Shown: piece after piece, positions 8,081 through 16,157 of the stretch | How the letters are laid out: each line of letters begins with the position of its first letter | Numbering within the stretch: the stretch's first letter is position 1 | Source: Perlabentimonas gracilis | GTDB taxonomy: Bacteria > Bacteroidota > Bacteroidia > Bacteroidales > Tenuifilaceae | Direction: 5' to 3' | Assembly (NCBI RefSeq): GCF_011174675.1 | Contig: NZ_JAANIG010000001.1 | Coordinates: 186,001-250,000 of the forward strand | Length of the DNA: 64,000 nt | Notes under the pieces: model-generated | Told to the model about the DNA's origin: nothing | What the model saw: the letters and a program-made list of their open reading frames with translations, nothing else | Databases searched by the model: none | Translations under genes and position numbers: made by a program

Positions 8081-8938
8081 CTAAATGTTTATCATCCTTC
8101 CCACCGCATCGCTAAACCCCGATTCGTTATTCGATCGCACCACCTTAAACTGCCTTTTCAGCTCGTCTGGTGCATTATCTACCATGAAGCTATGCGGCGT
8201 GTGGTTTAGCATGTCCAGGTCGTTGTAGTCGTTGCCAATGGCCATTAGCTCGTTGGGCCTTACGGAAAGGTTCCGGCAAAGCCGTTCAATACCATAAGCC
8301 TTTGAAACATCGCGCCGAAAAATCTCCATCCAAATGGAGTGCCCATCCAGTGGCGATGTGGCTCGAATAACCTTAAGGTCGGGAAACTTGGTTTTTAAAG
8401 ATTCAAACCACTTTACATCACAGGGGAGAATAACAATTATTTGAGTAGCATCGGATTCGTAAACCACACCAGGGATGTAGGGTTGACAGAACTGTGAGTA
8501 TATTTTAACCCTACGGGTAAAGTCGGGGTTACTTTTGCTACTCTGGTGGTACAAAAATCGGTGGTTGGTAGGAATAGGTTCATGCACCATGAAATCTACT
8601 CCATGAGCCACTAGCTCATCCACAACACCTTGTACCTGGGTGCTGTTAATTTGGGTTGTGTAGAGTATTTGGTTATTGCTCCACCTAACAGCACCTGCCC
8701 CCGACGAGAAAACCAGATAGTCGATGGGGAAATCGCTTGCGATAACCTTACCAAAAGAGTATGGCGAGCGCCCTGTGGCAACCACTCTAACAATACCCAT
8801 CTCGCCAAGCCGATGTAATGTATGCAAATCCTCTTCGCTAACCATCTCGGTTGAGGTTAGCAGTGTGCCGTCGAGGTCGGTTACTACCATTTTTATTGGT
8901 GTGTTGCTCATGCGTATGCTGTGTATTATGCTTGGCAC
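8081..8938 (-). CDS. Cof-type HAD phosphatase
   Basis: 285 residues with the HAD nucleophile motif DLDGTLL (21-27; nucleophile Asp21, acid/base Asp23), a Thr motif in RVVATGRS, a large C2-type cap, and the Mg2+ motif GNDYNDLDML (about 235-244). This is the Cof/IIB subfamily, which hydrolyses sugar phosphates, FMN or pyridoxal phosphate; the substrate is not predictable. A minus-strand -7 box TAGTTTTG lies at 8961-8968. The ATG at 8911 (MSNTPIKMV) is an equally good start and gives the short N-terminus typical of the family. Confidence 0.9.
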   Translation of the reverse strand: MPSIIHSIRMSNTPIKMVVTDLDGTLLTSTEMVSEEDLHTLHRLGEMGIVRVVATGRSPYSFGKVIASDFPIDYLVFSSGAGAVRWSNNQILYTTQINSTQVQGVVDELVAHGVDFMVHEPIPTNHRFLYHQSSKSNPDFTRRVKIYSQFCQPYIPGVVYESDATQIIVILPCDVKWFESLKTKFPDLKVIRATSPLDGHSIWMEIFRRDVSKAYGIERLCRNLSVRPNELMAIGNDYNDLDMLNHTPHSFMVDNAPDELKRQFKVVRSNNESGFSDAVGRMINI

Positions 8939-8960
8939 ACTTTAATCAAAAATCAATGGC

Positions 8961-8968
8961 CAAAACTA
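8961..8968 (-). promoter_or_regulatory. -7 promoter element of the HAD gene
   Basis: Minus-strand TAGTTTTG matches TAnnTTTG; the expected transcription start is near 8957, giving a leader of about 20 nt (ATG 8938) or 46 nt (ATG 8911). No -33 element at good spacing. Confidence 0.45.
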
Positions 8969-9221
8969 AACATTATGTATTGGTATTCGTTAAACCAATA
9001 CGGACAAAGTAAGGTATGCTGACAAAGCACACAAATTTATCAAATCTTTTACGAAGCCCCAAAAGAGTTGCTTTTAGGGCAATGTAATTGTTTTGTAGTG
9101 TAGCCCTAGCTTTGTAAGTTAATATGAGTTAACAAGCATTAATACACACTTAATAATTTTTTAATTTGAAATGTATTCTTTATTTTTATAGCACATTATT
9201 ACTTAACTAAACAGCAAAGCT

Positions 9222-9485
9222 ATGTCGAAAACAATCACATTTAACGAGCTCAGGAGGGTTAAGGATCAGCTTCCTGATGGGACTATGCAGATTATTGCAG
9301 AGAAGTTGAACCTGAATGCGGAGACCGTTCGTAATTATTTTGGCGGCACCAATTGGGAGAATGGCGAGTCTGTAGGGTTTCATTACGAGCAAGGACCCGA
9401 TGGCGGAATTGTGACACTTGACGACACCACTATACTTGAATTGGCTTACGAAATGATAGAAAACCAAGCTAAAGCCGAAGTGTAG
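9222..9485 (+). CDS. Small conserved-looking protein, possible DNA-binding helix pair
   Basis: 87 residues, no signal or membrane segment. The N-terminal half (FNELRRVKDQLPDG then QIIAEKLNLNAETVRNYFGG) reads like a helix-turn-helix, with AEKLNLNAETVRNYF as recognition segment; the C-terminal half is acidic (GGIVTLDDTTILELAYEMIE). A long AT-rich upstream region and its own terminator (9507-9535) argue for a separately expressed single gene. I do not recognise a named family. A small transcriptional or nucleoid regulator is a guess from the helix pattern. Confidence 0.7.
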   Translation: MSKTITFNELRRVKDQLPDGTMQIIAEKLNLNAETVRNYFGGTNWENGESVGFHYEQGPDGGIVTLDDTTILELAYEMIENQAKAEV

Positions 9486-9506
9486 TCGAGTAAACTTATT
9501 GGCGAG

Positions 9507-9535
9507 CAAAGGCAGAAATCAACTTTCTGCCTTTG
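9507..9535 (+). terminator. Terminator-like hairpin overlapping the next promoter
   Basis: Perfect 12-bp stem (9507-9518 with 9524-9535), 5-nt loop, followed by a T-rich stretch. Its right arm contains TTTG (9532-9535), which is also the -33 element of the next promoter. Confidence 0.7.
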
Positions 9536-9564
9536 TTCATTTATTGCCCTTTGTACTAACTTTG
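9532..9564 (+). promoter_or_regulatory. Full promoter of the HD-domain gene
   Basis: TTTG (9532-9535), 21-bp spacer, TAACTTTG (9557-9564). The expected start is 9568-9570, which coincides with the GTG at 9569. Confidence 0.65.
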
Positions 9565-9568
9565 CACC

Positions 9569-10405
9569 GTGGATAATTTGGCAGAATACATAAAGCTGGC
9601 CGAGGATAAATGGATGCCATCCATTTACGCTTTTCTGCATTCATTGTATAATGGTATTCACTTGCCCTCGCACGACGTTAATCACCATGTGCGGGTGTGG
9701 AGTTATGCCAAGGAACTGCTTTCGCATATCTATACCAAGGCCCCAGCATCCTGCTCTTTTATAGAGCAAGCGCTGGTTGGCTGTATGTTTCATGATACAG
9801 GCCTAATTGTTGACCATAGCGAGCGCCATGGACACCATAGCAAGGTGCTTTTTGAGCAGTTCCTTAGCAAATACCCTCAGCTAGCCCTACCTAATGTTGA
9901 AGATACGCTTTATGCTATTGAGCACCATGACGATAAAAGTCTGAAGCAGTCGGCAGGCTTTGGCGTAGGAACTTCTCATTCGCTTGTCGATCTGGTTTCT
10001 TCTGCCGACGATCTAGATGCTTTTGGCCGTATAGGTGTATATAGGTATATCGAGATATATGCGCTAAGGGGTATCCCGGTTGAGAATATCCCCGCTATGG
10101 TTATCCCTAACCTCTCCAATAGATTTGAGAATTTCTGCTGCAGATTTTCGAACTTCTCAACCTTAGTTGAGACTCATAGAGATAGGTATTTGGAAACAAA
10201 AAGATTTTTTGAGGAAGCTGACAATCAGAGTGCGCAAGATTTTATATTTAGCACAGATGAATTTAAGATAGTCAACAATATGGTGGAAGTGCTGGTCAAT
10301 AGGCAGATGGACATTAAATCGGCAATAGTTATGGGTATTATGTCTGGACTCTCAGCTGGTCAGGTGGGATACTACATGGGGCTAAAAGAGGAATTAGGGC
10401 TTTAG
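9569..10405 (+). CDS. HD-domain phosphohydrolase
   Basis: 278-residue soluble protein with the HD metal site: LPSHDVNHHVRVW (first His in HH, about 39-40), FHDTG (His75-Asp76), GHH (about 88-90), EHHDD and a distal ADDLDAFG Asp. HD proteins of this kind hydrolyse nucleotides or other phosphoesters; substrate unknown. The GTG at 9569 falls on the predicted transcription start, so either the mRNA is leaderless or translation begins at the ATG at 9614 (263 residues). I keep GTG because residues 1-15 continue the first amphipathic helix ahead of the HD core. A weak hairpin follows the stop. Confidence 0.85.
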   Translation: MDNLAEYIKLAEDKWMPSIYAFLHSLYNGIHLPSHDVNHHVRVWSYAKELLSHIYTKAPASCSFIEQALVGCMFHDTGLIVDHSERHGHHSKVLFEQFLSKYPQLALPNVEDTLYAIEHHDDKSLKQSAGFGVGTSHSLVDLVSSADDLDAFGRIGVYRYIEIYALRGIPVENIPAMVIPNLSNRFENFCCRFSNFSTLVETHRDRYLETKRFFEEADNQSAQDFIFSTDEFKIVNNMVEVLVNRQMDIKSAIVMGIMSGLSAGQVGYYMGLKEELGL

Positions 10406-10506
10406 AAAGACTTCATGTGGTCTTTTCTGATGATAATAATCTTCTCTTTCAATTCAACCTTTTAGCTATTTTCGCGTCCTATTCACAAAACATATTTTCC
10501 TAGGCT

Positions 10507-12291
10507 ATGAACAAGTTTTTTCGATACTTTTTGGTAACCACCGTGCTGGCTTTGGCCTTTATATGCGTGGCTAAGCATATCTATAAAAAAAACGTAACCA
10601 GCACACCGAAAGTTGAGCTGCGCTTTCATGAGAACTATAGCGTTACCTACGATGAGGCCATCGCCGCTTATCGAGCGCTCGACCTTGAGCATCGTGAGGC
10701 AAAGCTAATAAAGTATGGCCCCACCGATTTTGGTAAGCCTCTTCATCTTTTTGTTATCTCAAGGGCAAGGGTTTTCGATCCAGAGATATTACGAAGTAAG
10801 GGTTTTCGAGTGGTACTGGTGAATAATGGAATTCATCCCGGTGAACCCTGCGGCGTTGATGCCAGCATTCAGCTTGCCCGCGATATCCTTTCGAATAAAA
10901 ACGAATTGTGGAGTCTTATGGATAGCACCGTGCTATGCATTGTGCCAGTTTATAATATTGGTGGTGCGCACAACCGTTCGCACTACAATAGGGCTAACCA
11001 AAATGGTCCCGAAATGCAGGGTTTTAGGGCTAATGCTCGAAATTTGGATTTGAATAGGGATTTTGCTCCCATGGAGAGTCGCAACGCCCAATCTTTCGCT
11101 CGCATTTTTCATCACTGGAAACCAAATTTGCTAATAGATACGCATACTACCAACGGGGCCGATTATCAGTATGTGATGACGCTTATATCATCGCATCCGC
11201 AGGAGATGCCCCCAATGCTAGGTAACTTTTACGATGAGGTTATGGAGCCCTTCCTATTTAACGCCATGGAGGAGAGTGGCTATCCAATGATCTACTACGT
11301 ATCGCCCATGGGGCAAACCCCCGAAAGTGGTATACAGCAGTATCCAAACCCACCACGCTACACATCGGGGTATGGCCGTATGTTCAACGCCATATCATTC
11401 ATGACCGAGGCACATATGTTCAAGCCATTTGCCGACAGGGTGCTTGCTACCTACGAATTTATAAATGCATCGATTGAATTTACACATCGTAATGGATACC
11501 AAATGGCCAAGCTAAAGCAGCAGGCCGATGAGTATACCGCCAACCAATCGGAGTTTGTTATACAGTGGGAGCTTGATAGAGATCAGGAGGGAACAATTCC
11601 ATTCATGGGGTACGAGGCCGAGCTGATAGATAGTAAGATTACAGGAGGGAAACGCCTGCATTACGATCGTAATAGACCATTTACCAAGGATATACCATTC
11701 TTTAAATACTATAAGCCTGCTATTACCATTACTGCCCCAGAGTTTTACTATATCCCTCAGGCTTGGTACGATGTTATTCATCGTCTCGAGATAAATGATG
11801 TGAATATGCAACGGTTTGCAAACGACACCATTATGGAGGTTGAGGCATACTACATAACCAACTACAAGTCTAGCTTCAGTTGGAATTCAAATGGCCATCA
11901 GCTGCATAGCGATGTGGAGGTGCGTAAGGAGGTTCAGAAAATACAGTTTTACGAGGGCGATTTCATTGTGCCCATGAACCAGCCTGCAAATCAGTTTCTT
12001 GCCGAAATGTTGGAGCCACAAAGCACCGACTCTTACTTCGCTTGGAACTACTTCGATTCTATCCTTCAGCGTAAGGAGTATTTCTCACCCTATGTGTTCG
12101 AGGATTTTGCCCTAGAGATGCTCAACTCCAACCACGAACTTAAAGCCGAGTTTGAGGCCAAGAAAAGAAGCGACAGGGAGTTTGCTTCTAACGCGTACGC
12201 CCAGCTAAACTTTTTGTATGAACGCTCACCTTATTACGAAAAAGTTTACAATCGATACCCCATATTCAGATCAGTTACAACCAAGAAGTAG
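10507..12291 (+). CDS. M14-family zinc carboxypeptidase, exported
   Basis: 594 residues. An N-terminal hydrophobic segment (about 7-23) acts as signal peptide or anchor. The catalytic domain has the M14 zinc ligands His110 and Glu113 (HPGE), His213 (DTHTTNG), the substrate-binding NARNLDLNRDF segment, and the catalytic Glu301 (SFMTEAHMF). The 270-residue C-terminal extension is longer than in a minimal carboxypeptidase and probably forms a beta-sandwich. Likely periplasmic or surface removal of C-terminal residues from peptides, in keeping with an organism that feeds on protein. It stands alone. Confidence 0.88.
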   Translation: MNKFFRYFLVTTVLALAFICVAKHIYKKNVTSTPKVELRFHENYSVTYDEAIAAYRALDLEHREAKLIKYGPTDFGKPLHLFVISRARVFDPEILRSKGFRVVLVNNGIHPGEPCGVDASIQLARDILSNKNELWSLMDSTVLCIVPVYNIGGAHNRSHYNRANQNGPEMQGFRANARNLDLNRDFAPMESRNAQSFARIFHHWKPNLLIDTHTTNGADYQYVMTLISSHPQEMPPMLGNFYDEVMEPFLFNAMEESGYPMIYYVSPMGQTPESGIQQYPNPPRYTSGYGRMFNAISFMTEAHMFKPFADRVLATYEFINASIEFTHRNGYQMAKLKQQADEYTANQSEFVIQWELDRDQEGTIPFMGYEAELIDSKITGGKRLHYDRNRPFTKDIPFFKYYKPAITITAPEFYYIPQAWYDVIHRLEINDVNMQRFANDTIMEVEAYYITNYKSSFSWNSNGHQLHSDVEVRKEVQKIQFYEGDFIVPMNQPANQFLAEMLEPQSTDSYFAWNYFDSILQRKEYFSPYVFEDFALEMLNSNHELKAEFEAKKRSDREFASNAYAQLNFLYERSPYYEKVYNRYPIFRSVTTKK

Positions 12292-12348
12292 CGTGCGTAT
12301 AAAGTGTAAGCCGATATAGATAATCTGTAATGTTGAAATAGTAAGGCA

Positions 12349-13608
12349 ATGGATAGTGTTGATGTAGTGGTGATTGGAGGAGGGCCAGCGGGTTTGCTAG
12401 CCGCAGGCAAAGCGGCTGCTGATGGAGCCAGCGTTATTTTGCTTGAAAAAATGGAGAAACCTGCTCGTAAACTAAGGATTACTGGTAAGGGGCGGTGCAA
12501 CATAACCAATACTAAGCCTTACGACGAGTTTATAAACGATATATTCCCAGAGCCCCGTTTCCTCCGCGATGCCTTTAACTCGTTTTTTAGCGATGATATA
12601 ATTCGGTTGCTAAACCAGCAGGGTGTTGCAACGGTAGAGGAGCGAGGTATGCGAGTTTTTCCTACCAGCGGCAGGGCTTGGGATGTTGCCGAGGCACTTG
12701 TAAAATGGGCGCGGGCAAATGGAGTGAAGATTTATAACCATGCCCATGTGACAGATATTACGTCTACCCAAGGGGTAGTAACAGGAGTAAAGTACACCGA
12801 TAAGGATAGCAATTCGAAGGGAGTTGAATGTAAATCGATTATTCTTGCCACGGGGGGCAAATCGTATGCCGCTACCGGCTCAACAGGCGATGGGTATAAG
12901 CTAGCCTCAAGCCTTGGTCACACCATAACCCCTTTGCTACCCGCCCTTGTTGGGGTTGAGACTAGACCCGCCATTAGCCTAAAGGATAACCTTTTGCTGC
13001 GTAATGTTAACCTGTCGCTTTTTATTGAGGGTAAAAAGGTCGATGAGGAGTTTGGTGAGCTGGAGGTTACATCCTATGGTTTCAATGGCCCCATCATGCT
13101 AAGGCTTAGCCGTAGAATAGTTTTTGCGCTGAGCAAGGGAAGTAGGGTAGACCTCGAACTAGATCTTAAACCAGCGCTAAGCCACGAAAAACTTGATGCT
13201 AGGATTCTTCGTGAGGTTGACGAAAACCCTCGGATAGCAGTGGCTAACCTGGCCAATCGTTTGCTTCCGCGCGATTTGGCCTCGGTGATGATTGACGAGA
13301 TAGGACTTGCGGCTCAGAAAAACTTGGGTAGGTTAACTACTGGAGAGCGAAAATCAATTCGCCTTTGGCTTAAGGAGCAGCGTTTTGAGGTGTTGGCTCA
13401 ACGCTCATGGCCCGAGGCCATTGTAACTGCAGGAGGCGTTTCGCTGAAGGAGGTGAACCCAAAGACCATGGAGTCTAAGTTGGTTAGAGGGCTGTTTTTT
13501 GCCGGCGAACTGCTCGATTTGGATGGCTCTACCGGTGGATATAATCTTCAAATAGCCTACTCAACCGGTTGGTTAGCAGGTAAAAGTGCAGCCCCTCCAA
13601 TACAATAA
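12349..13608 (+). CDS. NAD(P)/FAD-dependent oxidoreductase, HI0933/BaiN-like
   Basis: 419 residues. An N-terminal Rossmann FAD-binding site (VVVIGGGPAG, 6-15; acidic end of beta-2 in LLEK), then the family signature RKLRITGKGRCNITNT, a central beta-barrel insertion, and the C-terminal FAD-contact block GLFFAGELLDLDGSTGGYN. Length and motifs fit the HI0933 family, which includes BaiN; the physiological substrate is usually unknown. It is followed convergently, 10 bp away, by the FAH-family gene. Confidence 0.9.
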   Translation: MDSVDVVVIGGGPAGLLAAGKAAADGASVILLEKMEKPARKLRITGKGRCNITNTKPYDEFINDIFPEPRFLRDAFNSFFSDDIIRLLNQQGVATVEERGMRVFPTSGRAWDVAEALVKWARANGVKIYNHAHVTDITSTQGVVTGVKYTDKDSNSKGVECKSIILATGGKSYAATGSTGDGYKLASSLGHTITPLLPALVGVETRPAISLKDNLLLRNVNLSLFIEGKKVDEEFGELEVTSYGFNGPIMLRLSRRIVFALSKGSRVDLELDLKPALSHEKLDARILREVDENPRIAVANLANRLLPRDLASVMIDEIGLAAQKNLGRLTTGERKSIRLWLKEQRFEVLAQRSWPEAIVTAGGVSLKEVNPKTMESKLVRGLFFAGELLDLDGSTGGYNLQIAYSTGWLAGKSAAPPIQ

Positions 13609-13618
13609 ATTGTAATCA

Positions 13619-14230
13619 CTACCTCACAAAAAAATCAAGCATAAGCTCACCCCCAAGGTAGCCCTTAAGCCTATCGCCAATGGCAACCGAACCAACCCCT
13701 GCAGGGGTTCCAGTGTATATCAGATCGCCAATTTTTAGGGTAGTGTATTTGGATATGTGAGCAATTAGCTGGTCGAAGTTAAATGTCATATCGCCAGTAT
13801 TTCCTCTCTGAACCACTTCTCCATTTTTCTCAAGCCAAAAATCCAAATTGCCGAGGTCGGGAAATATAACTTTACTTTTAAACTCGCTAATGGGTGCCGA
13901 TCCGTCAAATGCTTTGGCTACTTCCCAGGGCAATCCCATCGCTTTGCAGTTTCTCTGCAAATCGCGGGCGGTAAAATCTACTCCCAAACCCACCTCATTG
14001 TAGTATCTATTTGCAAAGCGCTCGCTGATATTACGGCCAAGCCTACAGATTTTTAGAACAACCTCAAGCTCATAATGAATTTCGTTTGAAAAGTTAGGGT
14101 AGAAGAAAGGCTGATTCTTTCGAAGCAGGCAGGTGTCGGGTTTAAAAAAGAATATAGGTTCAATAGGTGTGCTGGAATTCATCTCCTTTACATGATCGGC
14201 AAAGTTTTGCCCAATGCAAATTATCTTCAT
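13619..14230 (-). CDS. Fumarylacetoacetate hydrolase-family protein
   Basis: 203-residue single-domain FAH fold. The start MKIICIGQNFADHVKEMN, the metal-ligand segment HYELEVVLKI (with two Glu), GVDFTARDLQ, and the C-terminal GDLIYTGTPAGVG are typical of the short family that covers acylpyruvate hydrolase and oxaloacetate decarboxylase/tautomerase. Monocistronic. Exact substrate cannot be assigned. Confidence 0.9.
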   Translation of the reverse strand: MKIICIGQNFADHVKEMNSSTPIEPIFFFKPDTCLLRKNQPFFYPNFSNEIHYELEVVLKICRLGRNISERFANRYYNEVGLGVDFTARDLQRNCKAMGLPWEVAKAFDGSAPISEFKSKVIFPDLGNLDFWLEKNGEVVQRGNTGDMTFNFDQLIAHISKYTTLKIGDLIYTGTPAGVGSVAIGDRLKGYLGGELMLDFFVR

Positions 14231-14354
14231 ATTTCCACTTATATAATATAAGGTATAGTACCAATGCTTTTCGACGCCAAAAGTATGCTATCTTCACATA
14301 TTATGCAACAATCATTTTTTTGTAATCGGCATATCATCGTTTATAGAAAAAATG

Positions 14355-14362
14355 TACATTTG
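14355..14362 (+). promoter_or_regulatory. -7 promoter element of the Omp85-like gene
   Basis: TACATTTG matches TAnnTTTG; the leader to the ATG at 14383 would be about 15 nt. No clear -33 TTTG. Confidence 0.45.
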
Positions 14363-14382
14363 AGAAACTAAAATCATAAGCT

Positions 14383-15762
14383 ATGAAGTTGATGCTCCAA
14401 ACCACAGCAGTTTTGCTGTTCGCTCTAATCTCATTTACTGCTATTTCGCAGGATGCTAAGAACGAGCCCAAGGAAGAGAAGGTGAAAACCGGCTGGAACT
14501 TTGGTGGGTTGCCCGTAGTTTCGTTCGATTCCGACTTGGGCTTTCAGTACGGTGCGCTCCTAAATCTATTCAACTATGGTGATGGAAGTATGTATCCCGA
14601 TTTTAAGCATAACCTGTATTTGGAATGGTCGAGGTTTACCAAGGGTAGCGGAATTAACCGCATCTTTTTCGATTCCAAGGCAATAATTCCCGGAATTCGC
14701 TTCACCACCGACCTTAGTTACCTAACAGATCGTATGTACGATTTCTTTGGATATAATGGGTACGAGTCGGTATACAACTCCCATTGGGCAAATAGTGACG
14801 ACCCAGAGTACCTCTCTCGCGCCTTTTACAAGTACGACCGTAAACTGTTTCGTTTTGCCATCGACCTGCAGGGAAAACTTCCCTTCGAAAACTTTGGTTG
14901 GGCAGCAGGTGTTTGGCTGCTTAACTACAACGTGGGTACAGTGGATGTAGATAAGTTGAACGAGGGTAAAACCGACGATCTGCTACCCAATATACCAAGT
15001 CTTTACGAACACTATATGAACTGGGGATTGATAACGCCCGAAGAGGCTAATGGTAGCTTTGTGTCGTATGTAAAAGCAGGCGTTGTTTACGATACGCGTG
15101 ACAATGAGCCCAATCCAAACAGCGGAATGTGGACCGAGGCGGTGTTTACCTACGCCCCTTCCTTTATGGGCATTGGTAGCAACTACCAGCATATGAAGTT
15201 TACCCTAACCCACAGGCAGTACTTCACCCTTTTCCCCGAGCGCCTTACATTTGCCTACCGCTTGGGATACCAAGGAACCGTTTTTGGCGATGTTCCTTTC
15301 TACCTACAGCCCAATATTACTACTCTTATTCTGCGGGGATCAACATCCGAGGGGTTAGGTGGTGGCAAATCCCTCCGCGGAGTTATTCGCAACCGTGTTA
15401 TTGGCGATGGCGTTGCGTGGGGAAACTTGGAGTTGCGCTGGAAATTTGTGAAATTCCAGTTCATAGGGCAAAACTTTTACCTGTCGCTCAACGGTTTTGT
15501 CGATGGTGGGCAGGTTATTACACCTGTTAAGGTTAACACGAGCAATGTTGATTGGGCCAGCTACGATTGGCAAACTCCAGATCGCAACTTGTCGCGTGAC
15601 GATATTTTTGGAACCGATAAGGAGTCGCTGCACCTAAGCTATGGAGCAGGCCTCAGGGTAGTAATGAACCGCAACTTTATCATCGCCATCGATCATGGCC
15701 GCCCATTCGATAAGCGCGATGGAGCTAGCGGCACGTATATTGGGCTGAATTTTTTGTTTTAA
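14383..15762 (+). CDS. BamA/TamA-type (Omp85 surface antigen) outer-membrane barrel
   Basis: 459 residues: a signal peptide (1-22, ending AISQ), a short charged linker, then directly a 16-strand-type beta-barrel with alternating aromatic and polar segments, a late LRGVIRNRVIGDG segment resembling the conserved L6 VRGF/Y region, and a C-terminal YIGLNFLF strand ending in Phe. No POTRA domains precede the barrel, unlike BamA, so this is the short surface-antigen form found widely in Bacteroidota. It stands alone with a strong terminator. Role unknown. Confidence 0.82.
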   Translation: MKLMLQTTAVLLFALISFTAISQDAKNEPKEEKVKTGWNFGGLPVVSFDSDLGFQYGALLNLFNYGDGSMYPDFKHNLYLEWSRFTKGSGINRIFFDSKAIIPGIRFTTDLSYLTDRMYDFFGYNGYESVYNSHWANSDDPEYLSRAFYKYDRKLFRFAIDLQGKLPFENFGWAAGVWLLNYNVGTVDVDKLNEGKTDDLLPNIPSLYEHYMNWGLITPEEANGSFVSYVKAGVVYDTRDNEPNPNSGMWTEAVFTYAPSFMGIGSNYQHMKFTLTHRQYFTLFPERLTFAYRLGYQGTVFGDVPFYLQPNITTLILRGSTSEGLGGGKSLRGVIRNRVIGDGVAWGNLELRWKFVKFQFIGQNFYLSLNGFVDGGQVITPVKVNTSNVDWASYDWQTPDRNLSRDDIFGTDKESLHLSYGAGLRVVMNRNFIIAIDHGRPFDKRDGASGTYIGLNFLF

Positions 15763-15784
15763 CCCATTCTTTATTATTGCTTTT

Positions 15785-15808
15785 AAACGCCCTTCGGGGC
15801 GTTTTTTT
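15785..15808 (+). terminator. Strong intrinsic terminator
   Basis: 8-bp stem AAACGCCC/GGGCGTTT with a TTCG tetraloop (15793-15796), then a T tract. Confidence 0.95.
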
Positions 15809-16157
15809 TGCTCTTTTATTGCACGAATTTTCTAATTGAACTAAAATAGATAGAGCCTATATCACATTTATTTTTTTTTTCAACACAAAAATAATATTAA
15901 CGATTGCTTTATGGACTTTAATACTAAAATGGAAATTCTTCCAAATATCAGAAAAGCAATGCTGTAACTTATTTTAAAGTATTATTATTAAACTGCACTA
16001 TTTAAATTATGCAAATAAAATGCGGTGATATTACTCAGTTAAATAAGAGTTTGATATCATTTAAATGGTCGAAAGTTTGTGTTTTAAAGTATCATTTAAT
16101 AAATTTCAGATGTTTTTAACCATTATTAGCTCTATTTATAAACCTAAAATTTGTTCT
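15809..16157 (+). other. AT-rich regulatory region upstream of susC
   Basis: About 350 bp without a gene. It contains a T tract near 15870, two copies of TTTTAAAGTAT (near 15971 and 16082), and an imperfect inverted repeat TGATAT...ATATCA (16026-16059) around AT-rich DNA. No clean TAnnTTTG at a sensible distance was found, as is common for regulated Sus operons. Confidence 0.4.
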
